From contig JAIXKK010000017.1 of the NCBI GenBank assembly GCA_026954325.1, positions 1-64,000 of the forward strand: a stretch of 64,000 bases of DNA. Direction: 5' to 3'. Source of the stretch: Bryobacterales bacterium. Its GTDB lineage: Bacteria > Acidobacteriota > Terriglobia > Bryobacterales > Bryobacteraceae. Numbering within the stretch: position 1 is the stretch's first letter; each line of letters starts with the position of its first letter. This document shows, piece after piece, positions 49,883-58,135 of this stretch. The position numbers and the translations under genes were made by a program. The notes beneath the pieces were generated by a model. It did no database searches and had not been told where the DNA came from. It saw only the letters and a list, made by a program, of their open reading frames with translations.

Positions 49883-52018
49883 GTGCGGGAGCGGCAACAA
49901 CCGGCCTTCGGACCGGCATTCTGGCAAAGCATTGTACGCTACCAGCCGGACAAGATAACGCCGTGGCTCGCTCTGCGGAGCGCGCTTGGCGTGGGTCTGC
50001 CGCTGGCGGTGGGTGTTGTGTCCGGCGCCGCGCCTTTAGGGATCGCGGTGGCGGCGGGGGCGCTGAACGTATCCTTCACCGACAGTCACGGACCGTACCG
50101 GCAGCGGGCGGCCCGGATGCTGGCGGCGAGCGTGATGGTGGGCACGGCGGTGTTTGCGGGCGGCTTGAGCGGGCACGACAACTGGATTGCGGCGGTGACG
50201 GCGGGCCTGTTGGCGTTCGCGGCGGGAATGATGGTGGCGCTGAGCGCGGCGGCAGCGGATGTGGGCGTGATCAGCCTGGTGACGTTGATCGTGTATCAGG
50301 CGAATGCCCTGCCGGTGGAGCACGCGGCGGTCTCGGGATTATTGGCGGTGGCGGGCGGGGTGTTTCAAACAGGCCTGGCTCTGGCGTTCTGGCCGCTGCG
50401 GCGGTACGGGCCTGAGCGGAGAGCGCTCGGGGAGTTGTATGACGAGATGTCGCGCGTGGCGGCGGCGCGGGTGAGTGCATCGGAAGCTCCGCCGGCGAGC
50501 GCGCAGAGCACGCGCGCGCGGGAGGAGATGGCGGCGCTGGCGCATGATTACTCGGTGGAGGCGGAGCGCTACCGCAGCCTGCTCAATCAGGCGGAACGAA
50601 TGCGGCTCGGCATGGTGGCTCTGGGCCGTCTGCGGGCCAGGCTGGAGCGCGAGTGGCCGGATTCGGAGGAACTGCCGGTATTGGAGCGCTTCTTCGAGGC
50701 GGCTGCCTCCTTACTGGGGTCGATTGGCGAATCGCTAAGGGGTGGACTGCCCGCGGAGGCCGCGCGGCCCGAACCGCGGGAGTTCCAGCGGATGAGCGAG
50801 GCGCTGCGAACGAGGGCATCGCTTCAACAGGCGCCGGCCGCGGCGATGCTTTCCGACGCGCGTTCCCAAATGGATGCGCTGGCGGGCCAGTTGCGCTCCG
50901 CCGCGGATATGACGGCGTACGCGACGCCGGCGGGGATGGAAGCGTTTGCCAGGAAGGAAGCCCGGCGGCCGTGGAGGCTGCGATTAGGGGGCACGTCGGC
51001 GACGCTGCGGGCGAACCTGAGCCTCAAGTCGGCGGCCAGCCGTCATGCCGTCCGAATGGCGGTGTGCGTGGCGGCGGGAACGGCCCTGGGACGGGGGATT
51101 GAACTGGACCGCTCATACTGGGTGCCGATGACCATTGCGATTGTCCTGAAGCCGGATTTCACGGCGACATTGAGCCGCGGGCTGCTGCGATTGGCGGGAA
51201 CGTTCGTGGGTCTGGTGGTGGCGACAGGGTTGTTTCATTTGGCTCCTTCAACAGCATGGGTGCAGGTGATGCTGATTGCGGCGCTGATGTTCTTATTGCG
51301 CAGCGTGGGGGCGGCGAATTATGGGATCTTCGTGACCGGGGTGACGGCATTTGTCGTGCTGTTTATCGCGATGACCGGCGTTTCGCCGGGGGAAGTGATA
51401 GCGGCGCGGGCATGGAACACGGCGGTGGGTGGAGTGGTCGCGGTGCTTGCCTATTGGCTATGGCCGACCTGGGAGCGGACGCAGGTACGGGAGATGATGG
51501 CGAAGATGCTGGATTCCTACCGGGAGTATTTCCGGCTGGTGCGGGAAAGCTACGTGAAGCCGCGCGCGGGCTTCCGCCATGAATTGGACCGGGCGCGGTT
51601 GGCGGGGAGGCTGGCGCGGTCGAACATGGAAGCCTCGCTCGAGCGGTTGAGCACGGAGCCGGGGACGAACGCCGGGACCATGGCTTCACTAAACGCAATG
51701 ATGGCGAGTTCGCACCGGATGGTGCACGCCATGATGGCGCTGGAGGCGGGATTGGCAAGCAGCCATCCGGTCCCGGCCCGGGAGGCTTTCCGGCCCTTTG
51801 CGGACCATGTCGAGTTGACGTTGTACTACCTGGCGGCCGCGCTGCGGGGATCGCCTCTGACGGCGGAGGGGTTGCCGGATCTACGCGAGGATCACTACGC
51901 GCTGGCGTATTCGGGAGATGCGCTGACGGAGCGCTACGCGTTGGTGAACGTGGAGACGGACCGCATTACGAACAGCCTGAACACACTGAGCCTGGAGTTG
52001 CTGCGCTTCCTCCGGTGA
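49883..52018 (+). CDS. FUSC-family membrane protein (aromatic acid/efflux-type transporter)
   Basis: A 711-residue protein of the fusaric-acid-resistance/YccS-like family. N-terminal membrane block, about residues 30-170: ALRSALGVGLPLAVGVVSGAAPLGIAVAAGALNVSF then MMVALSAAAADVGVISLVTLIVYQA. A long helical soluble segment (170-400) follows, then a second membrane block with VCVAAGTALGRGIELDRSYWVPMTIAIVLKPDF, typical of FUSC. The C-terminus is again helical. The likely role is efflux of a small acid or toxic compound. The start is GTG at 49883, 3 bases after the zinc-ribbon stop. Its 3' end is repeated at 57640-57749. Confidence 0.88.
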   Translation: MRERQQPAFGPAFWQSIVRYQPDKITPWLALRSALGVGLPLAVGVVSGAAPLGIAVAAGALNVSFTDSHGPYRQRAARMLAASVMVGTAVFAGGLSGHDNWIAAVTAGLLAFAAGMMVALSAAAADVGVISLVTLIVYQANALPVEHAAVSGLLAVAGGVFQTGLALAFWPLRRYGPERRALGELYDEMSRVAAARVSASEAPPASAQSTRAREEMAALAHDYSVEAERYRSLLNQAERMRLGMVALGRLRARLEREWPDSEELPVLERFFEAAASLLGSIGESLRGGLPAEAARPEPREFQRMSEALRTRASLQQAPAAAMLSDARSQMDALAGQLRSAADMTAYATPAGMEAFARKEARRPWRLRLGGTSATLRANLSLKSAASRHAVRMAVCVAAGTALGRGIELDRSYWVPMTIAIVLKPDFTATLSRGLLRLAGTFVGLVVATGLFHLAPSTAWVQVMLIAALMFLLRSVGAANYGIFVTGVTAFVVLFIAMTGVSPGEVIAARAWNTAVGGVVAVLAYWLWPTWERTQVREMMAKMLDSYREYFRLVRESYVKPRAGFRHELDRARLAGRLARSNMEASLERLSTEPGTNAGTMASLNAMMASSHRMVHAMMALEAGLASSHPVPAREAFRPFADHVELTLYYLAAALRGSPLTAEGLPDLREDHYALAYSGDALTERYALVNVETDRITNSLNTLSLELLRFLR

Positions 52019-52023
52019 GGAAG

Positions 52024-52077
52024 CCCGCGTCCTGGCGCTTACTCGAACCTCAGTGTGATCTCCGCGCGTCCCGTGAA
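52024..52077 (-). pseudogene. Displaced 3' end of the interrupted glycosidase gene
   Basis: On the minus strand this stretch continues the glycosidase at 54906-57563 as TGRAEITLRFE and a TAA stop. It directly abuts the left end of IS1380. It was separated from its gene by the insertion. The TTCAC target site (52073-52077, minus strand) is shared with 54937-54941. Confidence 0.8.
52073..52077. repeat. Left 5-base target duplication of IS1380
   Basis: GTGAA, identical to 54937-54941 on the far side of the element. Confidence 0.85.
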
Positions 52078-52134
52078 CCTAAAAAGAGCAGTTGTCTGAC
52101 TTCGCGCCGAGCGAAGTGGTTATGATTGTTCGAC

Positions 52135-53772
52135 ATGAGCAACGGAACCGAAGTCAATTTGACTCACCCAGCAGGTGAAGTGGAAATCGCAGCAAATCAG
52201 GAGGCGGAAGCGGGCACCAGCTTGGACACTTTCGGCGGGAAGGTTCACGTAAGGTGGGCGACGGAGGCTGCGGTGAGCAGTCTCGGACTGATGCCGTTCT
52301 TCATCGAATTTCTCAAGACGAGCGGACGGTTCGACAAGTGGGTCGAGGATTGTCCGTTGCGCTACAGCAGCAGTAACGCGCCTGAGAAGCGAAACGTGCT
52401 GGGGACGCTGGTGCTCTCTGTGTTGGCAGGGCATTGGCGGTATGCGCACATCAATGCGATCCGCGGTGACGGTGTCAATCCAGGATTGTTAGGGATGACG
52501 AAAGTGGCCAGCGAGGACTCGGTGCGGCGGGCAATGAAGGCGCTGGAGGAAGAAGCCAGTGGGGAGTGGATGAAGAAGCATTTGAAGGCGACCTACGAAC
52601 CGCTGCTGGAGGAGCCATGGGTATTAGATGTGGACACCACCGTGAAGCCGTTGTACGGACACCAGGAGGATGCCAAGGTGGGATATAACCCAACCAAGCC
52701 TGGACGGCCGTCGCACGCCTATCACAGTTACTTCATCGGGAGAGTCCGTATGGTGGCGGATATGGAGGTGCAAGCGGGAAACCAGACAGCGCCATCGTAT
52801 GCGCAACCGGAGATGTGGAAGTTTCTCGATGGACTGAGCAAGCAGCAGCGGCCGGTCTTTCTGCGCGGGGACAGTCATTGGGGTGCAGAGAAGGCGATGC
52901 AGGGTGCCGAGGAGCGAGGACTGGGATTTGTGTTCAAGCTCAAGCAGAGCACGAATGTGAAGAGGTTGATCGGAAAGCTTTTCGATAGAACAGGTTGGAA
53001 GGATGCGGGGCAGAAGTGGGAAGGGGTCGAGGATGTGTTGCAGTTGAGCGGGTGGAGCCGGGAGCGGCGCGTGGTGGTGTTGCGGCGTCCGGTGCCGGAG
53101 CAGTCAGCAGAGGAAGGAACAGTGGAAGGGCAAGTGGAGGGGACAGTTGAGGAGAAGGTCACGAAGAAGGGCCGGAAAGGTCGAAGGGGCAGAAAGCGAA
53201 AAGCCGAGAAGCAACTCAGTTTGGACCTGCCGGAACTCACCCATCAGGGAGTGAAATATGAGTACGCGGTGCTGGTCACCTCGCTGCCGGATGAGGTGCG
53301 AACAGTGGCGCAACACTATCGGGACCGGGGCGATTCGGAGAACAACTTTGACGAGTTGAAGAACCAGTGGGGATGGGCAGGATTCACAACGAAAGATCGG
53401 CAACGGTGTCAGATTATGGGGCGGGTCATCGCCTTGGTCTACAACTGGTGGACGATCTTCATGCGCCTGGGGCTTCCGGACAAACACGCCGAAGCGATCA
53501 CGTCGCGGCCCCTGGCGCTGCACGGCATCGCACGACAGACGAGGCATGCCAATCAGACCACCCTGGAGATCACGAGCACGCATGCCGAAGGGCAGCGGAT
53601 TCAGGAGGTTCTGACCAAGGTGAGCGGGTTTCTCAAGAGAATCAAAACTACTGCGAAGCAGTTGACGGAATTGGAGCGCTGGAAGTGGATACTGAGTGCT
53701 GCGTTCCGAAATTTCTTGGGCGGCAGGCTCCTTGGACACGAGGCCCGGCTCGCCGATGCTCCAAGCTATTGA
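52135..53772 (+). CDS. IS1380-family transposase (DDE)
   Basis: A 545-residue DDE transposase. Catalytic motifs are VLDVDTTVKPLYG near residue 165, VFLRGDSHWG near 245 and YRDRGDSENNFDELKNQWGW near 400, with the Glu in the last, as in the IS1380 group. GYNPTKPGRPSHAYH after the first Asp is typical too. A basic, Glu-rich insert lies around residues 325-360. The original stop was TAA, formed by the last codon and the target TA. IS630 insertion changed it to one extra Tyr followed by TGA, so the protein is essentially intact. The ATG at 52135 is preferred to a TTG three codons upstream. A small hairpin (CTTCGC/GCGAAG at 52099-52116) lies upstream. Confidence 0.95.
   Translation: MSNGTEVNLTHPAGEVEIAANQEAEAGTSLDTFGGKVHVRWATEAAVSSLGLMPFFIEFLKTSGRFDKWVEDCPLRYSSSNAPEKRNVLGTLVLSVLAGHWRYAHINAIRGDGVNPGLLGMTKVASEDSVRRAMKALEEEASGEWMKKHLKATYEPLLEEPWVLDVDTTVKPLYGHQEDAKVGYNPTKPGRPSHAYHSYFIGRVRMVADMEVQAGNQTAPSYAQPEMWKFLDGLSKQQRPVFLRGDSHWGAEKAMQGAEERGLGFVFKLKQSTNVKRLIGKLFDRTGWKDAGQKWEGVEDVLQLSGWSRERRVVVLRRPVPEQSAEEGTVEGQVEGTVEEKVTKKGRKGRRGRKRKAEKQLSLDLPELTHQGVKYEYAVLVTSLPDEVRTVAQHYRDRGDSENNFDELKNQWGWAGFTTKDRQRCQIMGRVIALVYNWWTIFMRLGLPDKHAEAITSRPLALHGIARQTRHANQTTLEITSTHAEGQRIQEVLTKVSGFLKRIKTTAKQLTELERWKWILSAAFRNFLGGRLLGHEARLADAPSY
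53767..53768. repeat. Left TA target duplication of IS630
   Basis: TA, duplicated at 54910-54911. IS630-type elements insert at TA. Confidence 0.85.
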
Positions 53773-53844
53773 GTTTCGCATAATAGAGTGACGGAATATC
53801 GCGTTGTATAGTGACACACCTCCTCCCTGGCTGTATCATTGGAT

Positions 53845-54426
53845 ATGGCATTGCCTCAGCCTCGCGATTTCTCTTGGTTAGAGAAGAGACGCAAGCAGGC
53901 ATCGCGTCTTTTCGCTAAAGGTCAGACGGTATTGGCATCGGTCGCGCGCCAACTCAACGTCTCCCGACAGAGCGTTTCCCGCTGGTATCAACTGTGGAAG
54001 AAGGGCGGCGCCGGAGCACTCAAAGGCGCAGGACGAGCGGGGCGTAAACCGCGCTTGTCCTCCCGGCAACTTCAGCAACTGGAAACCGCCTTGCTGCGCG
54101 GCGCCGCGGCGCATGGGTTCAGCGCCGAGCATTGGACGCTGACCCGAGTGGCGGTGGTGATTGAGCGCATTACCGGGCAAAAGTATCACCCGGGTCATGT
54201 GTGGAAGATTCTGGGATCGATCCAGTGGAGCCCGCAAAAACCCGAGCGGCAAGCTAAGGAGCGGAGTCAGGAAAAGGTGAACTATTGGAAGAACGTGCGC
54301 TGGCCGGAGGTAAAAAAAACGCTGCTCGCCAACAAGCCTGGATCTTCTTCCACGATGAAGCCGGATTCACGCAGCAGCCGTCGGTCCGCACCAGTTGGGC
54401 GCCGCGCGGCAAAACACCGATCCTGA
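53845..54426 (+). CDS. IS630 transposase, N-terminal frame (orfA)
   Basis: Encodes the DNA-binding half of the transposase, 193 residues in this frame. An HTH is seen in TVLASVARQLNVSRQSVSRWYQLW, and the linker has ALLRGAAAHGFSAEHWTLTRV typical of IS630. Near its end the frame runs through eight A residues (54312-54319). A -1 shift there enters orfB and gives a transposase of about 344 residues. Residues after the A run in this frame are unrelated to IS630. ATG 53845 is chosen over TTG 53839. Confidence 0.88.
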   Translation: MALPQPRDFSWLEKRRKQASRLFAKGQTVLASVARQLNVSRQSVSRWYQLWKKGGAGALKGAGRAGRKPRLSSRQLQQLETALLRGAAAHGFSAEHWTLTRVAVVIERITGQKYHPGHVWKILGSIQWSPQKPERQAKERSQEKVNYWKNVRWPEVKKTLLANKPGSSSTMKPDSRSSRRSAPVGRRAAKHRS

Positions 54427-54878
54427 AACCGCGGGGAAACCATTGGAGCAAGACGTCGGTGGCGGCGGCTCTGGGTTTCCGCTGGGATGGCGCCAAGACG
54501 CGCTTGTTTTCCCGTACCAAACCGGACAGCTACAACAGCGACTCGCTGATTGATTTCCTCAAACAGTTGAAGCGATTTGTCGGTGGCCGGAAGGTGATCT
54601 TGATCTGGGATCATCTGCCTGCTCATCGCAGCCGGGCGATGAAAGCGTTCCTGCAGAGCCAGCGTCTCTGGCTACAAATTGAATGGCTCCCCGGATATGC
54701 ACCGGATCTTAATCCCACCGAGCAAGTGTGGAACAACATCAAGAGCAGGGAGATGGCGAACTTGTGTCCGGACCAGTTGGAGGAGGCAAACAAGGCATTC
54801 AGGCGTGGCTTACAGAGACTCGGTCACACGCGCAATCTGCCCTATTCCTTCCTGCGACACGCTGGCCTTTCTTTTTGA
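54285..54878 (+). CDS. IS630 transposase, C-terminal catalytic frame (orfB)
   Basis: Encodes the DDE catalytic half. WIFFHDEAGFTQQPSV holds the first Asp, VILIWDHLPAHRS the second, and LPGYAPDLNPTEQVWNNIK the third (Glu). It is in the -1 frame relative to orfA and has no good start of its own, so it is probably made by ribosomal slippage at the A8 tract, 54312-54319. Stop TGA at 54876-54878, just inside the right inverted repeat. All catalytic residues are intact. Confidence 0.9.
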   Translation: MEERALAGGKKNAARQQAWIFFHDEAGFTQQPSVRTSWAPRGKTPILKPRGNHWSKTSVAAALGFRWDGAKTRLFSRTKPDSYNSDSLIDFLKQLKRFVGGRKVILIWDHLPAHRSRAMKAFLQSQRLWLQIEWLPGYAPDLNPTEQVWNNIKSREMANLCPDQLEEANKAFRRGLQRLGHTRNLPYSFLRHAGLSF

Positions 54879-54905
54879 CTTGTTTGTCACTGTATTATGC
54901 GAAAC

Positions 54906-57563
54906 TCAATAACTCAGGTTAACTGCTCTTTTTAGGGTGAACGGCTCCACGCGCACGCGTTCGGTTTCGCTATTGTATGTTCCGCCTTCCACGCGGGCCG
55001 CTCTCCTCCCCTGCGGGTGGGGCACGCGCAGTTCGACAAACGACGGCTTGCGGTCCCCCGGGCACTCCACCACGGCCTCGATCCGGCCCTGGTCCAGCGC
55101 GGAGTTCACACGCAGCGAGAGAGGGCCGAAGTATGTGGCCACTTTGCTCAGTTCAATGCGCTTGCCGTTCTCCAGGTACGCGCGGGGGATTCCGGGGAGA
55201 AGATCGATTCCCGGGCCGCGCTCCGAATACAGCATCCAGCGCGTGTCCATCAGGAACCAGCCCTCTTCATGAGTCTTGTGCGGGCTGGCGCCGAAGTAGT
55301 GTTCCCAGAAAGTGTACGTCTGCCGGTCCGCCAAACTGGACATGGTGTTGTAATATGCCATGAGGAACGGCTTCACTTCCCCGCGGCGCAGGTGCGAAAT
55401 GGGGTGCCGGCTGTAGTAGGGCTGGCTGAACGCCACGTTGCGCATCGTCATCAGGTCGTTATGGAAATTCAGCAGAAAAGTAGCCGCGGTCTCGTTGGGC
55501 TCGATCACCTCCTGAAAAATCAGATAGATCGGACCGAGAAGCGAATCCCGGCTAACCATGGATCCGTGCGTGAACCACTTGCCTCCATCCGCGAACAGCG
55601 ATAGCGGCCCCCGGTACTCCACCCATGGCGGAGCCGTGGGAGTCCATGCGCCATTGGCCAGCGGAATGACCGGGGAGCGCCCCATCACTTCGAACAATGC
55701 CGAGCGGATGTCGTTCTTCAACTCGGAAGCCTCCCTGCGCCAGCGCTCGGATTGCGCCGGATCCACCTTGCCCAGCATCTCCGCGGCGCGCGCCATTCCC
55801 AGGTAGGCGTAGCCGTTCAGCATGAAAGAGTGGAACGGATCTTCGGGATCCGCGGTCTTGCCCTCGAGCATCCCATAGCCTCTGCCGCGCAGATCTTCAC
55901 GCAGATTGCGCGCCCGCCAGTTGTGCAGATACTCGCAGGCCTTGATGAGTTTCGGCGCGATCTGCCGCACCCACGCCTCGTCGCGGGTGTAGCGGTAATG
56001 CTCCCCCAAAGACCATAACGCCGCGCCCGTCTCCAGCATGTAGCCGCCGAAGTTCTGTATGAAGCCGTCGTCGTGCTGTTTGTCCAGAAAGTACATGAGC
56101 GCGCGCCGCGCGGTGTCGTGCCAACCCATCGAATCCATGAACTGGATGATGGGCGAACTCTCCGAGCCGATGGCGCTGTACACGCCTATAGTCGATGTCA
56201 GCGTGCCCTCGGGTTCACGTCCGTAGGTGATCAGATCGAGATGCAGAAGGCCCGCCCGAAGCATTTCGGTGATGCGTTTCTCGGGCAGGCTGATCTGGGC
56301 CGCCGCGCTGAGCTTCCGCTGCCAGTAGTCGCGGCATTCCAAATGGCGCTGGTCGAACGCCGCGCCGCGCAGCGCCACGGCGCGTTCCCTCGAAATGGGC
56401 CGGTTCGGTAGGCGGAACTCCATCACGGCTGCCTGTCCCGGCTCAAGATCCACGGCCGTTTCCTCTTCCGGCAGCGGCATCCCGTTCAGCAGCGACACCA
56501 CGAAAACCCTTCCGGATTTGTAGACGCCGAAGCCGTTGCCGCCATCAAAGCCGTAATCGCGGATGGCGGCGGGAAACGGATTCTTGAAAAATGCGTATCG
56601 CCGCACGGCGGCCGTATTCACCGCGGCAATGCGCACGAACAGCACCGTCTCTTCAGGCTGATTCATCTCGGCGGGGAGCAGGGCCTCGCGCTCGGCCTCT
56701 TGCTGCTTCGTGAACATGTGCCCGTGTCCATATCCGTCCGCCGCCAGGAAATGCGTGCCGCGAACGTTCTCGCGTGTAAGGGGCCGGGATTCGAGGGCCA
56801 CGAAGGCGGTCATGTCATAGGTGATATCGTCGTCCACCAGCGTGCCGCGCAGAATGGGCAGCACGCCGTCTTCCAGCCGGCGCGTAATTTTGTCGGCGGC
56901 GCCCCATCCGCGGCCCATCAGAAAGTTGTAGCGGGTGGGTTTGCCTTCGGCCTCCGGCAGCGGCGTTTCGTAGCCGTGAAGCCGCGGTTGAATCCAATCC
57001 AGCCTCTCACTGACCGCGAAAATGCGGATATCGCGGCTCAAGCCGAGCCAGGTCTGGCACATCAGGCTGCGCGTATTGGCGGCGGCCGATTCGAAATCCG
57101 CTTCCGGCCCCGCCGACATGGCCTCCAACTTGCTCTGCAGGCCGCGAGCACGGATGGCGTCCTGAATCTGGTCATATGTGCGCGTGTCCGGCGCCTCGGT
57201 GGCGGCCACGCCATACTCCGGAATCCACACCGGTTGATCTTTCCGGACATCCCGCAAGAAGAAACTGAACGGGTTACTGCTGGTTTTCACCGTCACAATC
57301 GCCGCCGGGGACCCGGAGGCAGTCTCCGGCCCGCTGATGTCCATGGCTAGGCGAAACGGAGCGTCGGCTGCCGCGTGGAAGCGGTTGCCCGTCACCGTCC
57401 CGCGGCCGCGCGCCACCGTCAATCCGGATATTGAACCGCCGGTAATGCTCACCTCTCCTCGCGGTTGTCCGCCACGCCATTCGATGGCTATGCGCCGGCT
57501 CTCCGCGAAAGCCGCTGCGGCGCTCATCATCACGAAGCAGAACAGACGCCACCTTGAACTCAT
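54906..57563 (-). CDS. Exported glycosidase-like protein with 3' end replaced by IS1380
   Basis: An 885-residue exported protein. Residues 1-20 are a signal peptide (LFCFVMMSAAAAFAES). The N-terminal third is beta-rich. Residues about 400-750 form an (alpha/alpha)6-barrel of the six-hairpin glycosidase type (EMLRAGLLHLDLITYGREPE, GWHDTARRALMYFLDKQHDDG, SFMLNGYAYLGMARAAEMLGK), with EYRGPLSLFADGGKW and TWEHYFGA-like FWEHYFGA segments. A beta-sandwich C-terminal part follows. AAGGAGG lies 7 bases before ATG 57563. IS1380 replaced the last 11 residues: the tail is now LKRAVNLSY, with the original TGRAEITLRFE on the other side of the element. Exact GH family unknown. Protein may still work. Confidence 0.83.
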   Translation of the reverse strand: MSSRWRLFCFVMMSAAAAFAESRRIAIEWRGGQPRGEVSITGGSISGLTVARGRGTVTGNRFHAAADAPFRLAMDISGPETASGSPAAIVTVKTSSNPFSFFLRDVRKDQPVWIPEYGVAATEAPDTRTYDQIQDAIRARGLQSKLEAMSAGPEADFESAAANTRSLMCQTWLGLSRDIRIFAVSERLDWIQPRLHGYETPLPEAEGKPTRYNFLMGRGWGAADKITRRLEDGVLPILRGTLVDDDITYDMTAFVALESRPLTRENVRGTHFLAADGYGHGHMFTKQQEAEREALLPAEMNQPEETVLFVRIAAVNTAAVRRYAFFKNPFPAAIRDYGFDGGNGFGVYKSGRVFVVSLLNGMPLPEEETAVDLEPGQAAVMEFRLPNRPISRERAVALRGAAFDQRHLECRDYWQRKLSAAAQISLPEKRITEMLRAGLLHLDLITYGREPEGTLTSTIGVYSAIGSESSPIIQFMDSMGWHDTARRALMYFLDKQHDDGFIQNFGGYMLETGAALWSLGEHYRYTRDEAWVRQIAPKLIKACEYLHNWRARNLREDLRGRGYGMLEGKTADPEDPFHSFMLNGYAYLGMARAAEMLGKVDPAQSERWRREASELKNDIRSALFEVMGRSPVIPLANGAWTPTAPPWVEYRGPLSLFADGGKWFTHGSMVSRDSLLGPIYLIFQEVIEPNETAATFLLNFHNDLMTMRNVAFSQPYYSRHPISHLRRGEVKPFLMAYYNTMSSLADRQTYTFWEHYFGASPHKTHEEGWFLMDTRWMLYSERGPGIDLLPGIPRAYLENGKRIELSKVATYFGPLSLRVNSALDQGRIEAVVECPGDRKPSFVELRVPHPQGRRAARVEGGTYNSETERVRVEPFTLKRAVNLSY
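54910..54911. repeat. Right TA target duplication of IS630
   Basis: TA, matching 53767-53768. Confidence 0.85.
54937..54941. repeat. Right 5-base target duplication of IS1380
   Basis: GTGAA, identical to 52073-52077. Confidence 0.85.
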
Positions 57564-57639
57564 AACAAGCCCTCCTTTACGGGAGAAAAGAGACGCCAGG
57601 CCGGCCGCGGAGTACGCGGCTGATCACCCGGTGTCTGGG

Positions 57640-57749
57640 GACGGGAGTTGTCAGCGCGAGGGCGCGGCGCGCTGGCGAACGTGGGGACGGACCGCATTAC
57701 GAACAGCCTGAACACGCTGAACCCGAGGTTGCCGCGCTTTCACGCGTGA
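57640..57749 (+). pseudogene. Copy of the 3' end of the FUSC gene
   Basis: The last 73 bases of this stretch match the FUSC gene end (51946-52018) at 62 of 73 positions with no gaps, and weaker similarity extends further 5'. The encoded tail reads NVGTDRITNSLNTL, against NVETDRITNSLNTL in the FUSC gene. It has no start or upstream FUSC sequence. It lies between the glycosidase promoter region and the convergent rhodanese gene. The frame ends in the same TGA. Confidence 0.8.
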
Positions 57750-57751
57750 GT

Positions 57752-58135
57752 TTACTTGCCCGGATACACCACGGGCTTTTTCTTCGCCTTCCATTCCGTG
57801 ATCCCGCACGCGCCCGCCACCTTATAGCCATGCTTCACCAGAATGTCAGCCGCCTTCCCGGCCCGCACGCCCTTCGCGCAAATGGTGACGATGGTCTTAT
57901 CTTTCGGAACCTCGGAAAGGCGGCTTTCCAACTGGCCCAGCGGAATGTTCACGTACCCCTTCACCGCCCCCACTTCCACCAGTTCCCTGGGCTCGCGAAC
58001 GTCCAGCAGAAACACGTGCTGCTTCAGGAGCGCTTCCAGTTCCTCGCTGGTAATCTGCTTTGTCTTTTCCTGCCCCAGCGCCGTTCCGGCCGCCAGGCAC
58101 GAGAAAAACTGTCCGCGCGTCATTTTCTCAGACAT
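57752..58135 (-). CDS. Rhodanese-domain protein
   Basis: A 127-residue single rhodanese domain. The active-site Cys lies in IVTICAKGVRAGKAADIL, and HVFLLDVREPRELVEVGAVKG is the usual N-terminal signature. The first 20 residues are hydrophobic in the middle (GQFFSCLAAGTALGQ) and may be an export signal. The role could be sulfur transfer or a cyanide/thiosulfate reaction. The ATG at 58135 overlaps the stop of the oxidoreductase gene upstream by 8 bases. It is the third gene of an operon with the FG-GAP and Gfo/Idh/MocA genes. Confidence 0.88.
   Translation of the reverse strand: MSEKMTRGQFFSCLAAGTALGQEKTKQITSEELEALLKQHVFLLDVREPRELVEVGAVKGYVNIPLGQLESRLSEVPKDKTIVTICAKGVRAGKAADILVKHGYKVAGACGITEWKAKKKPVVYPGK

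Larger units (their letters stand above)
53769..54909 (+). mobile_element. IS630-family element nested in IS1380
   Basis: A 1141-bp element with terminal inverted repeats of 24 bases (23 match), starting TTGAGTTTCGCATAAT at 53769 and ending in the complement at 54886-54909. It is flanked by TA on both sides. It contains two overlapping frames that together make one IS630 transposase. A second GTGAC-containing repeat just inside the left end (about 53810) may be a transposase binding site. Confidence 0.93.
52078..54936 (+). mobile_element. IS1380-family element, interrupted by an IS630 element
   Basis: Bounded by 16-base perfect inverted repeats, CCTAAAAAGAGCAGTT at 52078-52093 and its complement at 54921-54936, and flanked by a 5-base GTGAA duplication. 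Without the nested IS630 and its extra TA the element is 1716 bp, a normal IS1380 size. It holds one transposase gene. It inserted into the 3' end of a glycosidase gene. The right inverted repeat is now far from the transposase gene. Confidence 0.92.

Noticed and set aside
57640..57749. The FUSC repeats as attachment sites of an integrative element
   Set aside because: The two copies are only 85 percent identical, lie in coding sequence and there is no integrase between them, only DDE transposases.
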